From the NCBI RefSeq assembly GCF_004684905.1, contig NZ_SRJC01000005.1, forward strand, positions 96,767-160,766: 64,000 bases of DNA. The letters are read 5' to 3'. The notes beneath the pieces were generated by a model. It was not told where the DNA came from. It worked only from the letters and a program-made list of their open reading frames with translations, and did not search any database. The position numbers and the translations under genes are program-made. Numbering within the stretch: the stretch's first letter is position 1; every line of letters begins with the position of its first letter. The stretch comes from Halobacillus salinus. GTDB taxonomy: Bacteria > Bacillota > Bacilli > Bacillales > Halobacillaceae. This document shows, in pieces, positions 15,497 through 24,080 of the stretch.

Positions 15497-17203
15497 ATGT
15501 GGAAAGAAGAATATGATCGATGGAAAGCGTTTACGGAGTTAGATAGTAAGTTGGCGGATGAACTCCTTACCATCGAGAAGGACGAACAATCATTAGAAGA
15601 CGCTTTTTATAAAGATTTGGAATTCGGAACAGGTGGCATGAGAGGCAAACTCGGACCTGGTACGAACCGCATGAACATCTACACAGTAAGAAAAGCAGCA
15701 GAAGGACTAGCTTCCTATGTAAACGATCAAGGGTTGTCGAAGCGCGGCGTAGCAATTGCTTATGACTCCCGTTACATGTCAAAAGAGTTCGCTGTCGAAA
15801 CGGCACGTGTGCTAGGGCATCACGGTATCCCGTCCTACGTATTCACTTCGCTAAGACCTACACCTGAGCTTTCATTTGCGGTCCGTCATTTACAGACTGC
15901 AGCGGGAGTAGTAGTCACTGCAAGCCACAACCCACCGGAATACAACGGATTCAAGGCCTACAACGAAGACGGAGGTCAGCTTCCACCTAAACAAGCGGCA
16001 TCTATGATCGACTTCGTAAACAAAGTGGAAGACGAACTGAACGTCGAAGCAGCAGATCAACAAGAACTGGAGCAGTCCGGTCTGTTGAACTGGATCGATG
16101 AAAAAGTCGATGCTGCTTATATGGAGAAACTGAAAACGGTCTCCATCCAGCCGGAAGTTAAGAAGGATATCTCGCTTGTGTTCACACCACTTCACGGTAC
16201 GGCGCGTGACCTAGTCGAGAAAGGTCTAAAACAGATCGGTTTCTCACAAGTGCACATCGTCGAAGAACAAGCGAAGCCGGATCCAGAGTTCTCGACCGTC
16301 GAGTCGCCGAACCCGGAAGAACACCAGGCGTTTGCTGTAGCAATCGATCAAGGTAAAGCAATCGGTGCTGACCTACTGATGGCGACAGACCCGGATGCGG
16401 ACCGCCTAGGTGTAGCAGTACCGGATGAGAACGGTGAATACAAAGTACTAACAGGAAATCAGACGGGTGCTTTGATGCTCGACTACATCTTGGAACAGTC
16501 TACGAATCTACCAGATAATGGACTATTGATCAAAACGATCGTAACGTCCGAATTCGGTCGCGTCATCGCTGATGCGCATAATACGAAAACGCTGGATACA
16601 TTGACAGGGTTCAAATTCATCGGAGAGAAAATCCGTGAGTATGAAGAAACAGGCGAATACAGCTTCCTGTTCGGTTACGAAGAAAGCTACGGCTACCTTG
16701 TAAAAGACTTCGCGCGTGACAAGGACGCCGTCCAAGCTGCCGTGTTGATCGCAGAAGTAGCTGCTCACTGGAAGAACCAAGGGAAGACGCTCCTTGATGC
16801 ATTGAACGATCTATATGAAAAACATGGTTACTTCTTAGAAGACCTTCATTCTGTGAAGCTTGAAGGGAAATCAGGAGCAGACACGATCAAGAAGATCATG
16901 GATGATTTCCGCGAGGCGGACATCAAAGAAGTCGGTGGCAAGAAAGTCATCTCTATCGAAGACTATGCGACTACGAAGCGTCACTATGTTCAAGAAGGTA
17001 CGCAAGAAGAAATCGACCTTCCAACATCGAACGTATTGAAGTTCATCTTGGAAGACGATTGTTGGTTCTGCCTCCGTCCATCTGGAACAGAGCCGAAAAT
17101 CAAATTCTATTACGGCGTGAAAACTGACTCCAAACAAGCAAGCGACGACCTGCTTGCCTCACTGAAGTCCACAGTCAACGAACGACTGCACGCACTGATC
17201 TAA
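15497..17203 (+). CDS. pgcA: Phosphoglucomutase / phosphomannomutase (alpha-D-phosphohexomutase)
   Basis: 568 residues. The alpha-phosphohexomutase motifs are in order: GTGGMRGKLGPGTNRMN near residue 45, the phosphoserine loop GVVVTASHNPPEYNGFKAY, the metal loop MATDPDADRLGVAV, the sugar loop FGYEESYGYL, and the phosphate loop LRPSGTEPKIKFY. It makes glucose-1-phosphate, the substrate of the GalU-type gene at 26154, and possibly mannose-1-phosphate. ATG at 15497 fits AGGAG with an 8-nt spacer; a GTG and an ATG lie just upstream. It ends at a strong terminator. Confidence 0.95.
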   Translation: MWKEEYDRWKAFTELDSKLADELLTIEKDEQSLEDAFYKDLEFGTGGMRGKLGPGTNRMNIYTVRKAAEGLASYVNDQGLSKRGVAIAYDSRYMSKEFAVETARVLGHHGIPSYVFTSLRPTPELSFAVRHLQTAAGVVVTASHNPPEYNGFKAYNEDGGQLPPKQAASMIDFVNKVEDELNVEAADQQELEQSGLLNWIDEKVDAAYMEKLKTVSIQPEVKKDISLVFTPLHGTARDLVEKGLKQIGFSQVHIVEEQAKPDPEFSTVESPNPEEHQAFAVAIDQGKAIGADLLMATDPDADRLGVAVPDENGEYKVLTGNQTGALMLDYILEQSTNLPDNGLLIKTIVTSEFGRVIADAHNTKTLDTLTGFKFIGEKIREYEETGEYSFLFGYEESYGYLVKDFARDKDAVQAAVLIAEVAAHWKNQGKTLLDALNDLYEKHGYFLEDLHSVKLEGKSGADTIKKIMDDFREADIKEVGGKKVISIEDYATTKRHYVQEGTQEEIDLPTSNVLKFILEDDCWFCLRPSGTEPKIKFYYGVKTDSKQASDDLLASLKSTVNERLHALI

Positions 17204-17205
17204 TA

Positions 17206-17244
17206 AAAAAGACTCCAGCGCATTGCGTTGGAGTCTTTTTATTT
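17206..17244 (+). terminator. Hairpin terminator after pgcA
   Basis: A 15-bp stem with one G-U pair joins 17206-17220 and 17226-17240 and ends in TTTTT. It starts 2 nt after the stop codon. Confidence 0.9.
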
Positions 17245-17312
17245 ATTCTTAAAGGTAGTTGGTTATTTTGTCTCATAAAAATAGTGGCCACTTTTGCTAA
17301 TCTGATAAAGCT

Positions 17313-17482
17313 AGGTTCTGTTCTTGAAATTTATAGCACAGTGGTGTGGAAAACATCGACACTCCTGCGGGATGCACGGACAACGGCGAGATCCCCGAAG
17401 GCAAAGCCTGAGGTAGCTCGGCGTCCGCCGCGGAAAGGGAGATGTTTTTCACACCACTGTAAACCTAACTTGTAACAGAACC
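17313..17482 (+). repeat. Dispersed palindromic repeat, type B, last copy in window
   Basis: Core 17340-17460 opens GTGGTGTGGAAAACATCG and closes GATGTTTTTCACACCACTG. The termini GGTTCTGTT at 17314 and AACAGAACC at 17474 are inverted copies of each other, giving an element of about 170 bp. No further copy was seen between here and 64 kb. The remaining gap to 17766 is AT-rich and shows no clear motif. Confidence 0.82.
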
Positions 17483-17766
17483 ATACTCCATAATTAAATA
17501 AGTAAATAAGCATTAAATCGCCTACCCAAGAAGCTCCGATTCGACATAGAATACACCAATACCCACCCGAAAATCATCATAATAGTTTCATTAAGGGAGA
17601 TGAGGGAATTAAAGAGGAAACAAATCAAAATTCCTTTTCCCAACATGTCAGGATTGAGACGAAATTGAAAGCGCGGAATCTCAGAAAAGACTTTCAATTC
17701 GTTACCAAATCAGCCATAATGGAATAAAATACTGAAAATTCAGATTTAATGAAAGGGTGGGCCAAT

Positions 17767-18243
17767 TTGCTGAACATAAAGATGTTGAAGCCGTACTACG
17801 TCAAGGAAGATAAACGCTTTATTCGAGTCGTGTTAGCCTACCAGTATTTTTCATTATTCATTGATCAAGAGTTGTATCAATTCGTCCCGATGGAGTCGAG
17901 AGAAATCATCGTAGACAGAAGCCGGAAACGTGTTCATAACGTATTTGATATTTTCGTTTTCCAACGAGAGAAGAAGATCGTGTACGTTTCGGTCGCCGAC
18001 CTATTAGCCATTCCAGAATTCATCACTCATCTTGATTCGATTGTGTCTCCTTACTATGACGACGATGAACAACTAGAAGGGCAGGAAAGTATGGAGGAAG
18101 CGAAGGAAATCATTGTACAGCTGGAGAAAGAGAACTTGCGCCGCTTGATTGATCGCTCTATTGATGAGCAAGACCGTGAATCGTTCGAAGTGCTGACGAA
18201 TCTATGGAATAACTTAAATAGACAACAGTCCTCGCATTCTTGA
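17767..18243 (+). CDS. IDEAL domain-containing protein (YpiB/ReoY-like)
   Basis: 158 residues. Residues about 5-100 form a globular domain (KPYYVKEDKRFIRVVLAYQY, REKKIVYVSVADLLAIPEFI). The C-terminal segment RRLIDRSIDEQDRESFEVLT fits the IDEAL motif, named for its conserved Ile-Asp-Glu-Ala-Leu and found in Bacillus proteins that act as adaptors. TTG at 17767 is chosen because AAAGGGTGG lies 6 nt before it; an ATG at 17749 would place the SD inside the gene. The molecular partner is not visible. Monocistronic, with a terminator at its end. Confidence 0.65.
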   Translation: MLNIKMLKPYYVKEDKRFIRVVLAYQYFSLFIDQELYQFVPMESREIIVDRSRKRVHNVFDIFVFQREKKIVYVSVADLLAIPEFITHLDSIVSPYYDDDEQLEGQESMEEAKEIIVQLEKENLRRLIDRSIDEQDRESFEVLTNLWNNLNRQQSSHS

Positions 18244-18253
18244 TAGAAGAGCG

Positions 18254-18286
18254 AATCCCGTGGATATCATGCCATGGGATTTTTTT
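18254..18286 (+). terminator. Hairpin terminator
   Basis: AATCCCGTGG at 18254-18263 and CCATGGGATT at 18272-18281, with one G-U pair, followed by TTTTTT. Confidence 0.85.
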
Positions 18287-18547
18287 GTGCGTTTGCAAGT
18301 AGTTACTACCTATTAAGTTAATAATCTTTCATAACTTGCAAAAAAAAGAGAGGTAAACTTTTAATAATTGTTGTATTTATGTATAAAATGTTGTATTTTG
18401 GAATTACGTATAGAAAATTCAGTCACTTTGATAGGTTTTGAAGTCGAATGGTAGTTTCTGGTTTACATACAAGAACAGTCACAAAGCTCTGACAGTTTGC
18501 GAATAAAGTGTTTAGAAGTCGATTGTTCCCGATTAGAAGGAGGAGCT

Positions 18548-18673
18548 ATGGAAGGCTTAAAAGAATTGCTGGAGAATATCATCAGCCAAACAGAGAATTC
18601 CGAGTTGAACACGTCCCAAGAAGTCATTAATGAACTGATTACAAAACTAGATATGTCTCATGTCGAAAAATAA
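18548..18673 (+). CDS. Very small acidic protein, 41 aa
   Basis: A 41-codon frame with ATG at 18548 behind a strong AGAAGGAGGAGCT site. It ends inside the 5' arm of its own terminator (18668-18698). The product is a predicted helix pair, with EGLKELLENIISQ and SQEVINELITKL. Its size and the SQE motif recall Spo0E-like phosphatases, but the SQELD signature is incomplete, so no family is assigned. SD and terminator together make expression likely. The upstream 260 nt (18287-18547) are AT-rich, with no gene. Confidence 0.55.
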   Translation: MEGLKELLENIISQTENSELNTSQEVINELITKLDMSHVEK

Positions 18674-18698
18674 GAGCCGTAGAAGGCTCTTATTTTTG
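18668..18698 (+). terminator. Hairpin terminator
   Basis: AAATAAGAGCC at 18668-18678 pairs perfectly with GGCTCTTATTT at 18685-18695, followed by TTG and TTT. It overlaps the stop codon of the 41-aa gene. Confidence 0.88.
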
Positions 18699-18859
18699 TT
18701 TAGTTTGAAATCATACCATTCAGATTAAAGAGAGATAGATAAGGGAACTGGGTTAAATATCCTGTTTCAGCGCTTAAAATAAGTGTAATATCTATGTAAA
18801 ACTAGCGCGTTTTGAAACGTGAATGTAACGAGGATTAACATGCTACGCTGATACTCCTG

Positions 18860-18868
18860 TGATATAAT
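18860..18868 (+). promoter_or_regulatory. Extended -10 promoter element ahead of tagO
   Basis: TGATATAAT matches the extended -10 form TGnTATAAT and lies 38 nt before the tagO ATG. No -35 at normal spacing was seen; TTAACA at 18835-18840 is 22 nt away. This would drive the 18.9-27 kb gene run. Confidence 0.55.
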
Positions 18869-18906
18869 GTAAGCCTATGAAACTTAAAAGTTGGTGAATA
18901 GATTTT

Positions 18907-20019
18907 ATGAATATAGGACTGAATATGACCCTCGGACTGGTGGTTTCTTTGATCGTCAGTTACGTGCTGGTCTTTCCCGTAATAAAACTTGCAAAAAAAT
19001 GGCGGATGATGGACCATCCGGAAGAAAGAAAGATTCATACACAGATTACACCGAGGATGGGCGGTTTGGCTATTTTCGGTGGTGTTGTAGCGGGTCTTAT
19101 TGTTGTGAGGCCTGATATTCCGAATTTCATTTGGATTGCAGTCGGTGGGGTAATCATCGTATTAACGGGTCTTTTAGATGACCGTTATCAAGTACGACCA
19201 ATTATCAAATTGACTGGTCAGTTGATGGCAACGTTGATTCCGGTCATAGCAGGCGTGACAATCGACTTCGTCAGTATCCCGTTCATCGGAATCATTCAAT
19301 TGAATGGGGTGCTAGGGTTCGTTGTAACAGTGCTATGGATTATCGGTATTACGAATGCGATCAACTTGATAGACGGCCTGGACGGGCTGGCGACCGGTGT
19401 CACGACTATTTCCTTATTAAGTATCGCCGTGATGGCGTTGGCAATCGAACCGCAGATTGCGATCTTCTATCTATGTGTCATCTTGATCGGCAGTAACATC
19501 GGGTTCCTGTTCCATAACTTCAACCCGGCTAGTATTTACATGGGGGATACAGGTTCGTTATTTTTAGGATACTCGATGGCAATGATATCAACAGTAGGAC
19601 TGTTTAAGAATGTGACGCTATTCAGCTTCATCATCCCCGTCATCGTTCTTGCGATTCCGTTGTTTGATACCTTGTTCTCGATCCTGCGCCGCATGATCAA
19701 CAAACAGAAGATCATGATGCCGGACAACAAGCACATCCACTATCAAATCTTGAACGCTGGATTCAGCCATAGAGCGACTGTTCTGATCATTTACGGATTC
19801 AGTGCGTTGTTCGGGGTGTTAGCAATCTTGTTCTCCCTTACACCATTTATCGTCTCACTAGGGATTACAGTAGTTATTTTGATTCTTTTGCATTTGTTCG
19901 CAGAAATGACGGGTGTCGTTCAGAAAGGAAAACGACCACTTATCGATATGGTCACCAAATCTCTACCATCTTCAGAGAAACGCAATAAAAAAGAAGAAAA
20001 GTCCAAACAAGAACAATAG
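18907..20019 (+). CDS. tagO: Undecaprenyl-phosphate GlcNAc-1-phosphate transferase (MraY/WecA/TagO family)
   Basis: 370 residues with about eleven membrane segments. It moves GlcNAc-1-phosphate from UDP-GlcNAc to undecaprenyl phosphate and so starts wall teichoic acid, teichuronic acid or similar polymers on the inner membrane face. Family motifs present are VLTGLLDDRYQVRPIIK (the Asp pair), NAINLIDGLDGLATGVT, NPASIYMGDTGSLFLGY and PDNKHIHYQILNAGFSHR. It heads the polysaccharide run: the sulfotransferase gene starts 18 nt after it. A hydrophilic Lys/Glu tail of about 25 residues ends the protein. Confidence 0.93.
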   Translation: MNIGLNMTLGLVVSLIVSYVLVFPVIKLAKKWRMMDHPEERKIHTQITPRMGGLAIFGGVVAGLIVVRPDIPNFIWIAVGGVIIVLTGLLDDRYQVRPIIKLTGQLMATLIPVIAGVTIDFVSIPFIGIIQLNGVLGFVVTVLWIIGITNAINLIDGLDGLATGVTTISLLSIAVMALAIEPQIAIFYLCVILIGSNIGFLFHNFNPASIYMGDTGSLFLGYSMAMISTVGLFKNVTLFSFIIPVIVLAIPLFDTLFSILRRMINKQKIMMPDNKHIHYQILNAGFSHRATVLIIYGFSALFGVLAILFSLTPFIVSLGITVVILILLHLFAEMTGVVQKGKRPLIDMVTKSLPSSEKRNKKEEKSKQEQ

Positions 20020-20037
20020 GAAAGGATACGTTGAGTT

Positions 20038-21003
20038 ATGAAATCCAATGTACGCGACTGGGCAGAACAGAAGTCCAGAAAATATCCGATTCTCCATTCC
20101 GTCTATGACTGGGGGAAAGTGGCGAAGAACACCGTCACGTTATCCCACCCTGTCAATTCGAAGAAGGATCAGCACGACCCATTTTTCGTAATCGGTTCCG
20201 GACGTTCCGGGAATACACTTCTTCGTACGATGCTTACGAAAGACGATAGCATTGTTATTCCACCGGAGAGTTTCGTTTTAGGGGAAGTGATCCGCAAATT
20301 CAAAATGTATCGTTTCATGGAATGGGAAGACTTGTGCGGCGTGTTCTGCTCGGTATTTGAGAGACACCATGGCTTCTCGATGTGGGGCATCGATTTGCAG
20401 CCCTTCTATCAGAAGGCGATCCGTCTGCCTGCTGAAGAGCGGAATTTGGAAACATTGTTGAACTTGTTCTATATGCACTATGCATCAGTGAAAAAGCCTG
20501 AAGCTACACGCTGGGGTGACAAAACACCGATCAACACATTCTCTCTCGGACCAATCAATCAAGTCTATAAACAGAGTCAGTTCATCCATATCATCCGTGA
20601 TGGACGGGATGTCGTGAATTCCTATGTGAACGCTGGGCTCTACGACGACGTCGATAAAGCGGCTAGAAGATGGAATTTGAGTATCGATATCGCACGTAAC
20701 TTCGGTCGAAAAGTAGGCCATGAGCGATACCATGAAGTGCACTACGAAGACCTGGTTCGCTATCCAGAGCGTGAAATGAGGCAAATCTGTTCATTCCTTG
20801 GCTTGGAGTTTAAAGAGGATATGCTTGATAACAACAAGGGCCTCGACCAACTGGGAGATGCCGACCAAGCTCACCATACCAACCTGCATAAACCGATCAA
20901 CGACAGTTCCATCGGTAAATGGAAACGTCAAATGTCGGAGCCAGACCAGGTGAAGGTGCAGGAACTGTGCTCGACAAGACTGCAGCAATTGCAATATCAA
21001 TGA
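20038..21003 (+). CDS. PAPS-dependent sulfotransferase family protein
   Basis: 321 residues, no signal peptide or membrane segment. The PAPS-binding loop FFVIGSGRSGNTLLRTML sits near residues 48-65, and the 3'-phosphate-binding motif FIHIIRDGRDVVNSYVNAG near residues 180-198. Both are the diagnostic sites of sulfotransferases. WGDKTPIN and the mid-protein YHEVHYEDLVRYPE fit the same fold. It moves sulfate from PAPS to an acceptor. The acceptor is inferred to be a sugar of the polymer built here, because the gene lies between tagO and the flippase, and the PAPS genes sat and cysC follow in the same run. Tyrosyl-protein or lipid acceptors cannot be excluded. Confidence 0.88.
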   Translation: MKSNVRDWAEQKSRKYPILHSVYDWGKVAKNTVTLSHPVNSKKDQHDPFFVIGSGRSGNTLLRTMLTKDDSIVIPPESFVLGEVIRKFKMYRFMEWEDLCGVFCSVFERHHGFSMWGIDLQPFYQKAIRLPAEERNLETLLNLFYMHYASVKKPEATRWGDKTPINTFSLGPINQVYKQSQFIHIIRDGRDVVNSYVNAGLYDDVDKAARRWNLSIDIARNFGRKVGHERYHEVHYEDLVRYPEREMRQICSFLGLEFKEDMLDNNKGLDQLGDADQAHHTNLHKPINDSSIGKWKRQMSEPDQVKVQELCSTRLQQLQYQ

Positions 21004-21052
21004 TAAGCTATCAACCTAAACATCATCAGCAAGATGTAAGCGAGGATTATGC

Positions 21053-22558
21053 ATGAAGAGAAATCTAGGAATTGCCAGTATTCTTTTTCTACTAGCGACA
21101 TTAGTATTGAAAGTATCAGGACTGGGCCGGGACGTCGTCTTGGCCTATTACTTCGGGGACGGTGAAGCAGCAGGTGCTTTCCTGGCTGCTTTCACAATTC
21201 CGAACATGCTTTTTTTGTTTTTCAGCATCGGAATGAAGAACTCCTTTGTGCCGAGCTACATAGAAGCTGAGCAACAGGGACAGGGACGCCACCATATGAA
21301 CCAAGTTTTCACTGGGACGTTCTGGATCAGCCTGTTGATTACGATTCTCGGCGCAGGGACTGCCGGTGTTGTTATTCCGCTTCTTTACCCTGAGTTCAGT
21401 CCGGAAACAGAACAAATTGCTGTCATAACGACAGTCATCTTCTTCATTTCTGTTCTGTTTGTCGCGTTGAACTCCGTTCTCGAGGCGTATTTCGATTCGC
21501 AGAAGCGGTTTGCGCTTGCTGTGTTGACGCAAGTCATCGTCGTCGCTTTCTCCGTATTAGGACCTGTGTTTTTCGCAGAGGAACTGGGCGTCTATTCGAT
21601 GGCGTACGGCTATTTAATCGGTGCGATATTATCGCTATTAGTGAAAGTGTTCCTGCTTTGGAGCCGCCAGTTCCCGCGTCTGAAAGCACGACTCGATTTC
21701 AAAGAAGTGAAAGACTTCTATATCGTCTTTGTACCAGTCGCGCTCACTGTAGCGGTAGGGCAGATCAACTTGACGGTTGATAATGTCTTCGCTGGCTACT
21801 TCGGGGCAGGCACGATCAGTTATATCAACTATGCCCGCCACCTCGTCCAGTTCCCACAGGCGATGATCGGCATGACAATCGGAATGATCATCTTCCCGTT
21901 ATTGTCGAAAGCGGCAGCGGACGGTAGCCAGAAACTGTTCAAAAGAGGCATCGAACAAGGAATGAACACGATGTTCTTTATCTTGGCACCTGCACTGTCA
22001 GGCATGATGTTCTTGATGCCTGAAATAGTGGAAGTGCTGTTCGAACGCGGACAATTCAGCGGGGAAGCATCCGAAGCGACAACTTATGTTGCGTATTACT
22101 ATGCAGGATCCGTATTCTTTTTCAGTCTTCATAACGTCATCAACAAAGGATTCTACTCGCTTAAGAAAGGCCATCTCATCCTGGTGATCGGCGGAGTCGC
22201 TATCGTGTTGAACGCTGTATTCAACTATGTGTTCACCCAGTGGATGGGGTACCTTGGTATTCCGCTTGCTTCCTCAGTCATGGGAGGCGTTTATGTAGGA
22301 GGTTCTTTCCTACTGTTACTGAGGCTGATCGGCGGGCTTAATCTGAAGTTCATCGCGGTCGAGTACGGTAAAATCCTCGTCGCAACCGGAGCCATGGTGG
22401 CAGGTCTCCTATTGCTGGGGCCATTGTTCAGTTCCTGGGCACCGTTGTTGTTCATCGTTGTCATCAGCTTGATCGGTGCCATCATCTACACAGTAGTCAT
22501 CCTTGCCCTAAGGACACATACTACAACAGTGATAATTGATAAATTCAGAGGGAGATAG
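21053..22558 (+). CDS. murJ: MurJ/MVF-type lipid-linked oligosaccharide flippase
   Basis: 501 residues with about fourteen membrane segments. The N-terminus (SGLGRDVVLAYYFG, AFLAAFTIPNMLFLFFSIG) and the centre (YINYARHLVQFPQAMIGMTI) match the MurJ/MviN family, which flips lipid-linked wall precursors. Its place between a sulfotransferase and an O-antigen-ligase-like gene suggests that it moves the lipid-linked repeat unit of this polymer rather than lipid II. The gene symbol reflects the family only. SD GCGAGGA precedes the ATG at 21053. Confidence 0.85.
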   Translation: MKRNLGIASILFLLATLVLKVSGLGRDVVLAYYFGDGEAAGAFLAAFTIPNMLFLFFSIGMKNSFVPSYIEAEQQGQGRHHMNQVFTGTFWISLLITILGAGTAGVVIPLLYPEFSPETEQIAVITTVIFFISVLFVALNSVLEAYFDSQKRFALAVLTQVIVVAFSVLGPVFFAEELGVYSMAYGYLIGAILSLLVKVFLLWSRQFPRLKARLDFKEVKDFYIVFVPVALTVAVGQINLTVDNVFAGYFGAGTISYINYARHLVQFPQAMIGMTIGMIIFPLLSKAAADGSQKLFKRGIEQGMNTMFFILAPALSGMMFLMPEIVEVLFERGQFSGEASEATTYVAYYYAGSVFFFSLHNVINKGFYSLKKGHLILVIGGVAIVLNAVFNYVFTQWMGYLGIPLASSVMGGVYVGGSFLLLLRLIGGLNLKFIAVEYGKILVATGAMVAGLLLLGPLFSSWAPLLFIVVISLIGAIIYTVVILALRTHTTTVIIDKFRGR

Positions 22559-22612
22559 AATCTGTCTTCCTCTTACCCGAAATATGATTATAGAAAAGGT
22601 AAGGTGAGCAAC

Positions 22613-24070
22613 GTGTCGCTTAGCAACAAAGAGTATCTATTTATCCCGTTATCCATCCTCGCCCTTGTCATTGGAGCGGCATTCGACAATCAAATCGTCG
22701 GACTGGCTATTACGTTGGGCTTTGGTCTGTTTGCTTTATGGAATACCAAAGCAGCGCTGGCCTTTTTGTTTCTGTATTTCCCTGTACGGAATTTCCTCAT
22801 AGAGTTTAACCCGGCTTTAAAAGGGATAGGGGATATTATCATCCTGTTTTCTCTATTGAAAGTGTTTTATTGGTACCGTAAAGATTGGAAGTCGCTATTC
22901 AAGTTCGAATGGTTCGAATATGCTTATTTCGGATTTCTTGCAATCGGTGCAGTCGTTGCGTTCTTCAATGACGTATCGATCACAGCGATTATCTTTCAAA
23001 TTAGAGCATTCGTCTTATTCTATCTGCTTTACTATATTGTGAAACGAATCAAGGTTTCTCAGGAGGATATCAAGCGTGCCGCATGGCTTGTGTTAATCAC
23101 ATCGATCGCCATCGTCATTCAAGGACTAGTCGAAAAGCTTTCCTTGAGAACCTTGTTCCTTCCTCAATCATGGGTTGATTTAGGGCTTTCGCCGAAGAAC
23201 GCAGGACGCATCTATGGCTTGGTTGGAAACCCCAACATGTTGGCCGTTTATTTATCCTTTAGCTACCTTGCTATTGTGCACTTGAAAGACCAAATACTCG
23301 GTTCCCGTTACATGAAGATTTTCTTGAATATTACCCTTGTTGCCATTATGGGTGTATGGTTCCTGACGTATTCACGAGGAACATACATCGCTCTCGGAGT
23401 AGCGATGGTTGTCTATTTGATCATGACGAGAAATTGGCAGCGGTTCGTGCACTGGGCAGTCGTTCTCGTAGCTGGAATCGTCTTAATCGGACTTCCGACG
23501 AATATGATCACGGCGTATGTGGAAGGGTCGAACTTCGGAACAGAACAGAAGCAAAAGCGTCAAATTGAAGGATCGAACGAATCCTTGGGTGATCGTTTGC
23601 GCGGAACGTTTGATGAAGAAGAATTGGAGTCGAGCCGGGCGTTAGGTCGATTGTATATCGTCAACAAAGGCTTTGATATTTATCAGGACCATCCGATTGT
23701 GGGTACTGGATTTGCAACATTTGGAGATTCTGCGACCCTCTCATATGGTTCACCGATTTACGAAGACTATGAAATCGAACGCCGTTTCTATTCGGATAAC
23801 CAGTACATCCAGATTATCGTACAAACTGGTGCCATCGGGGTTCTATTATTTGCTGTATATTTGCTGCACATGCTTTACAGAACGGCAAAGGAACACAAGA
23901 ACAACAGTCACTTCTCTTCCGTCATGGTCAGTGTGCTGCTCGGGGCGTTTGCTGCTGGGATGGTGTATAACATTTGGGAGATGGACGTCTTCACCCTGTT
24001 CTTCTTCCCGATGCTCGCCTTTCTGTTACATGCACGTACGCTCCACAGTCTGAAAACTGAAGGATATTAG
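22613..24070 (+). CDS. O-antigen ligase / Wzy-like polymerase family protein
   Basis: About 485 residues with ten or more membrane segments. A large extracellular loop (about residues 300-400, polar, with SNESLGDRLRGTFDEEE and PIVGTGFATFGDSATLSYG) lies between late helices, as in WaaL/Wzy proteins. The PIVGTGFATFG segment corresponds to the family's conserved loop. It would polymerise repeat units or ligate the chain outside the membrane. The GTG at 22613 behind AAGGTG is preferred over the GTG at 22604, whose SD spacing is short. It sits 11 nt before the GT4 gene. Confidence 0.82.
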   Translation: MSLSNKEYLFIPLSILALVIGAAFDNQIVGLAITLGFGLFALWNTKAALAFLFLYFPVRNFLIEFNPALKGIGDIIILFSLLKVFYWYRKDWKSLFKFEWFEYAYFGFLAIGAVVAFFNDVSITAIIFQIRAFVLFYLLYYIVKRIKVSQEDIKRAAWLVLITSIAIVIQGLVEKLSLRTLFLPQSWVDLGLSPKNAGRIYGLVGNPNMLAVYLSFSYLAIVHLKDQILGSRYMKIFLNITLVAIMGVWFLTYSRGTYIALGVAMVVYLIMTRNWQRFVHWAVVLVAGIVLIGLPTNMITAYVEGSNFGTEQKQKRQIEGSNESLGDRLRGTFDEEELESSRALGRLYIVNKGFDIYQDHPIVGTGFATFGDSATLSYGSPIYEDYEIERRFYSDNQYIQIIVQTGAIGVLLFAVYLLHMLYRTAKEHKNNSHFSSVMVSVLLGAFAAGMVYNIWEMDVFTLFFFPMLAFLLHARTLHSLKTEGY

Positions 24071-24080
24071 GGGAGATTAT

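Noticed and set aside
18548..18673. Assignment of the 41-aa protein to the Spo0E phosphatase family
   Set aside because: Only SQE is seen; the SQELD signature and the upstream helix pattern are not convincing.
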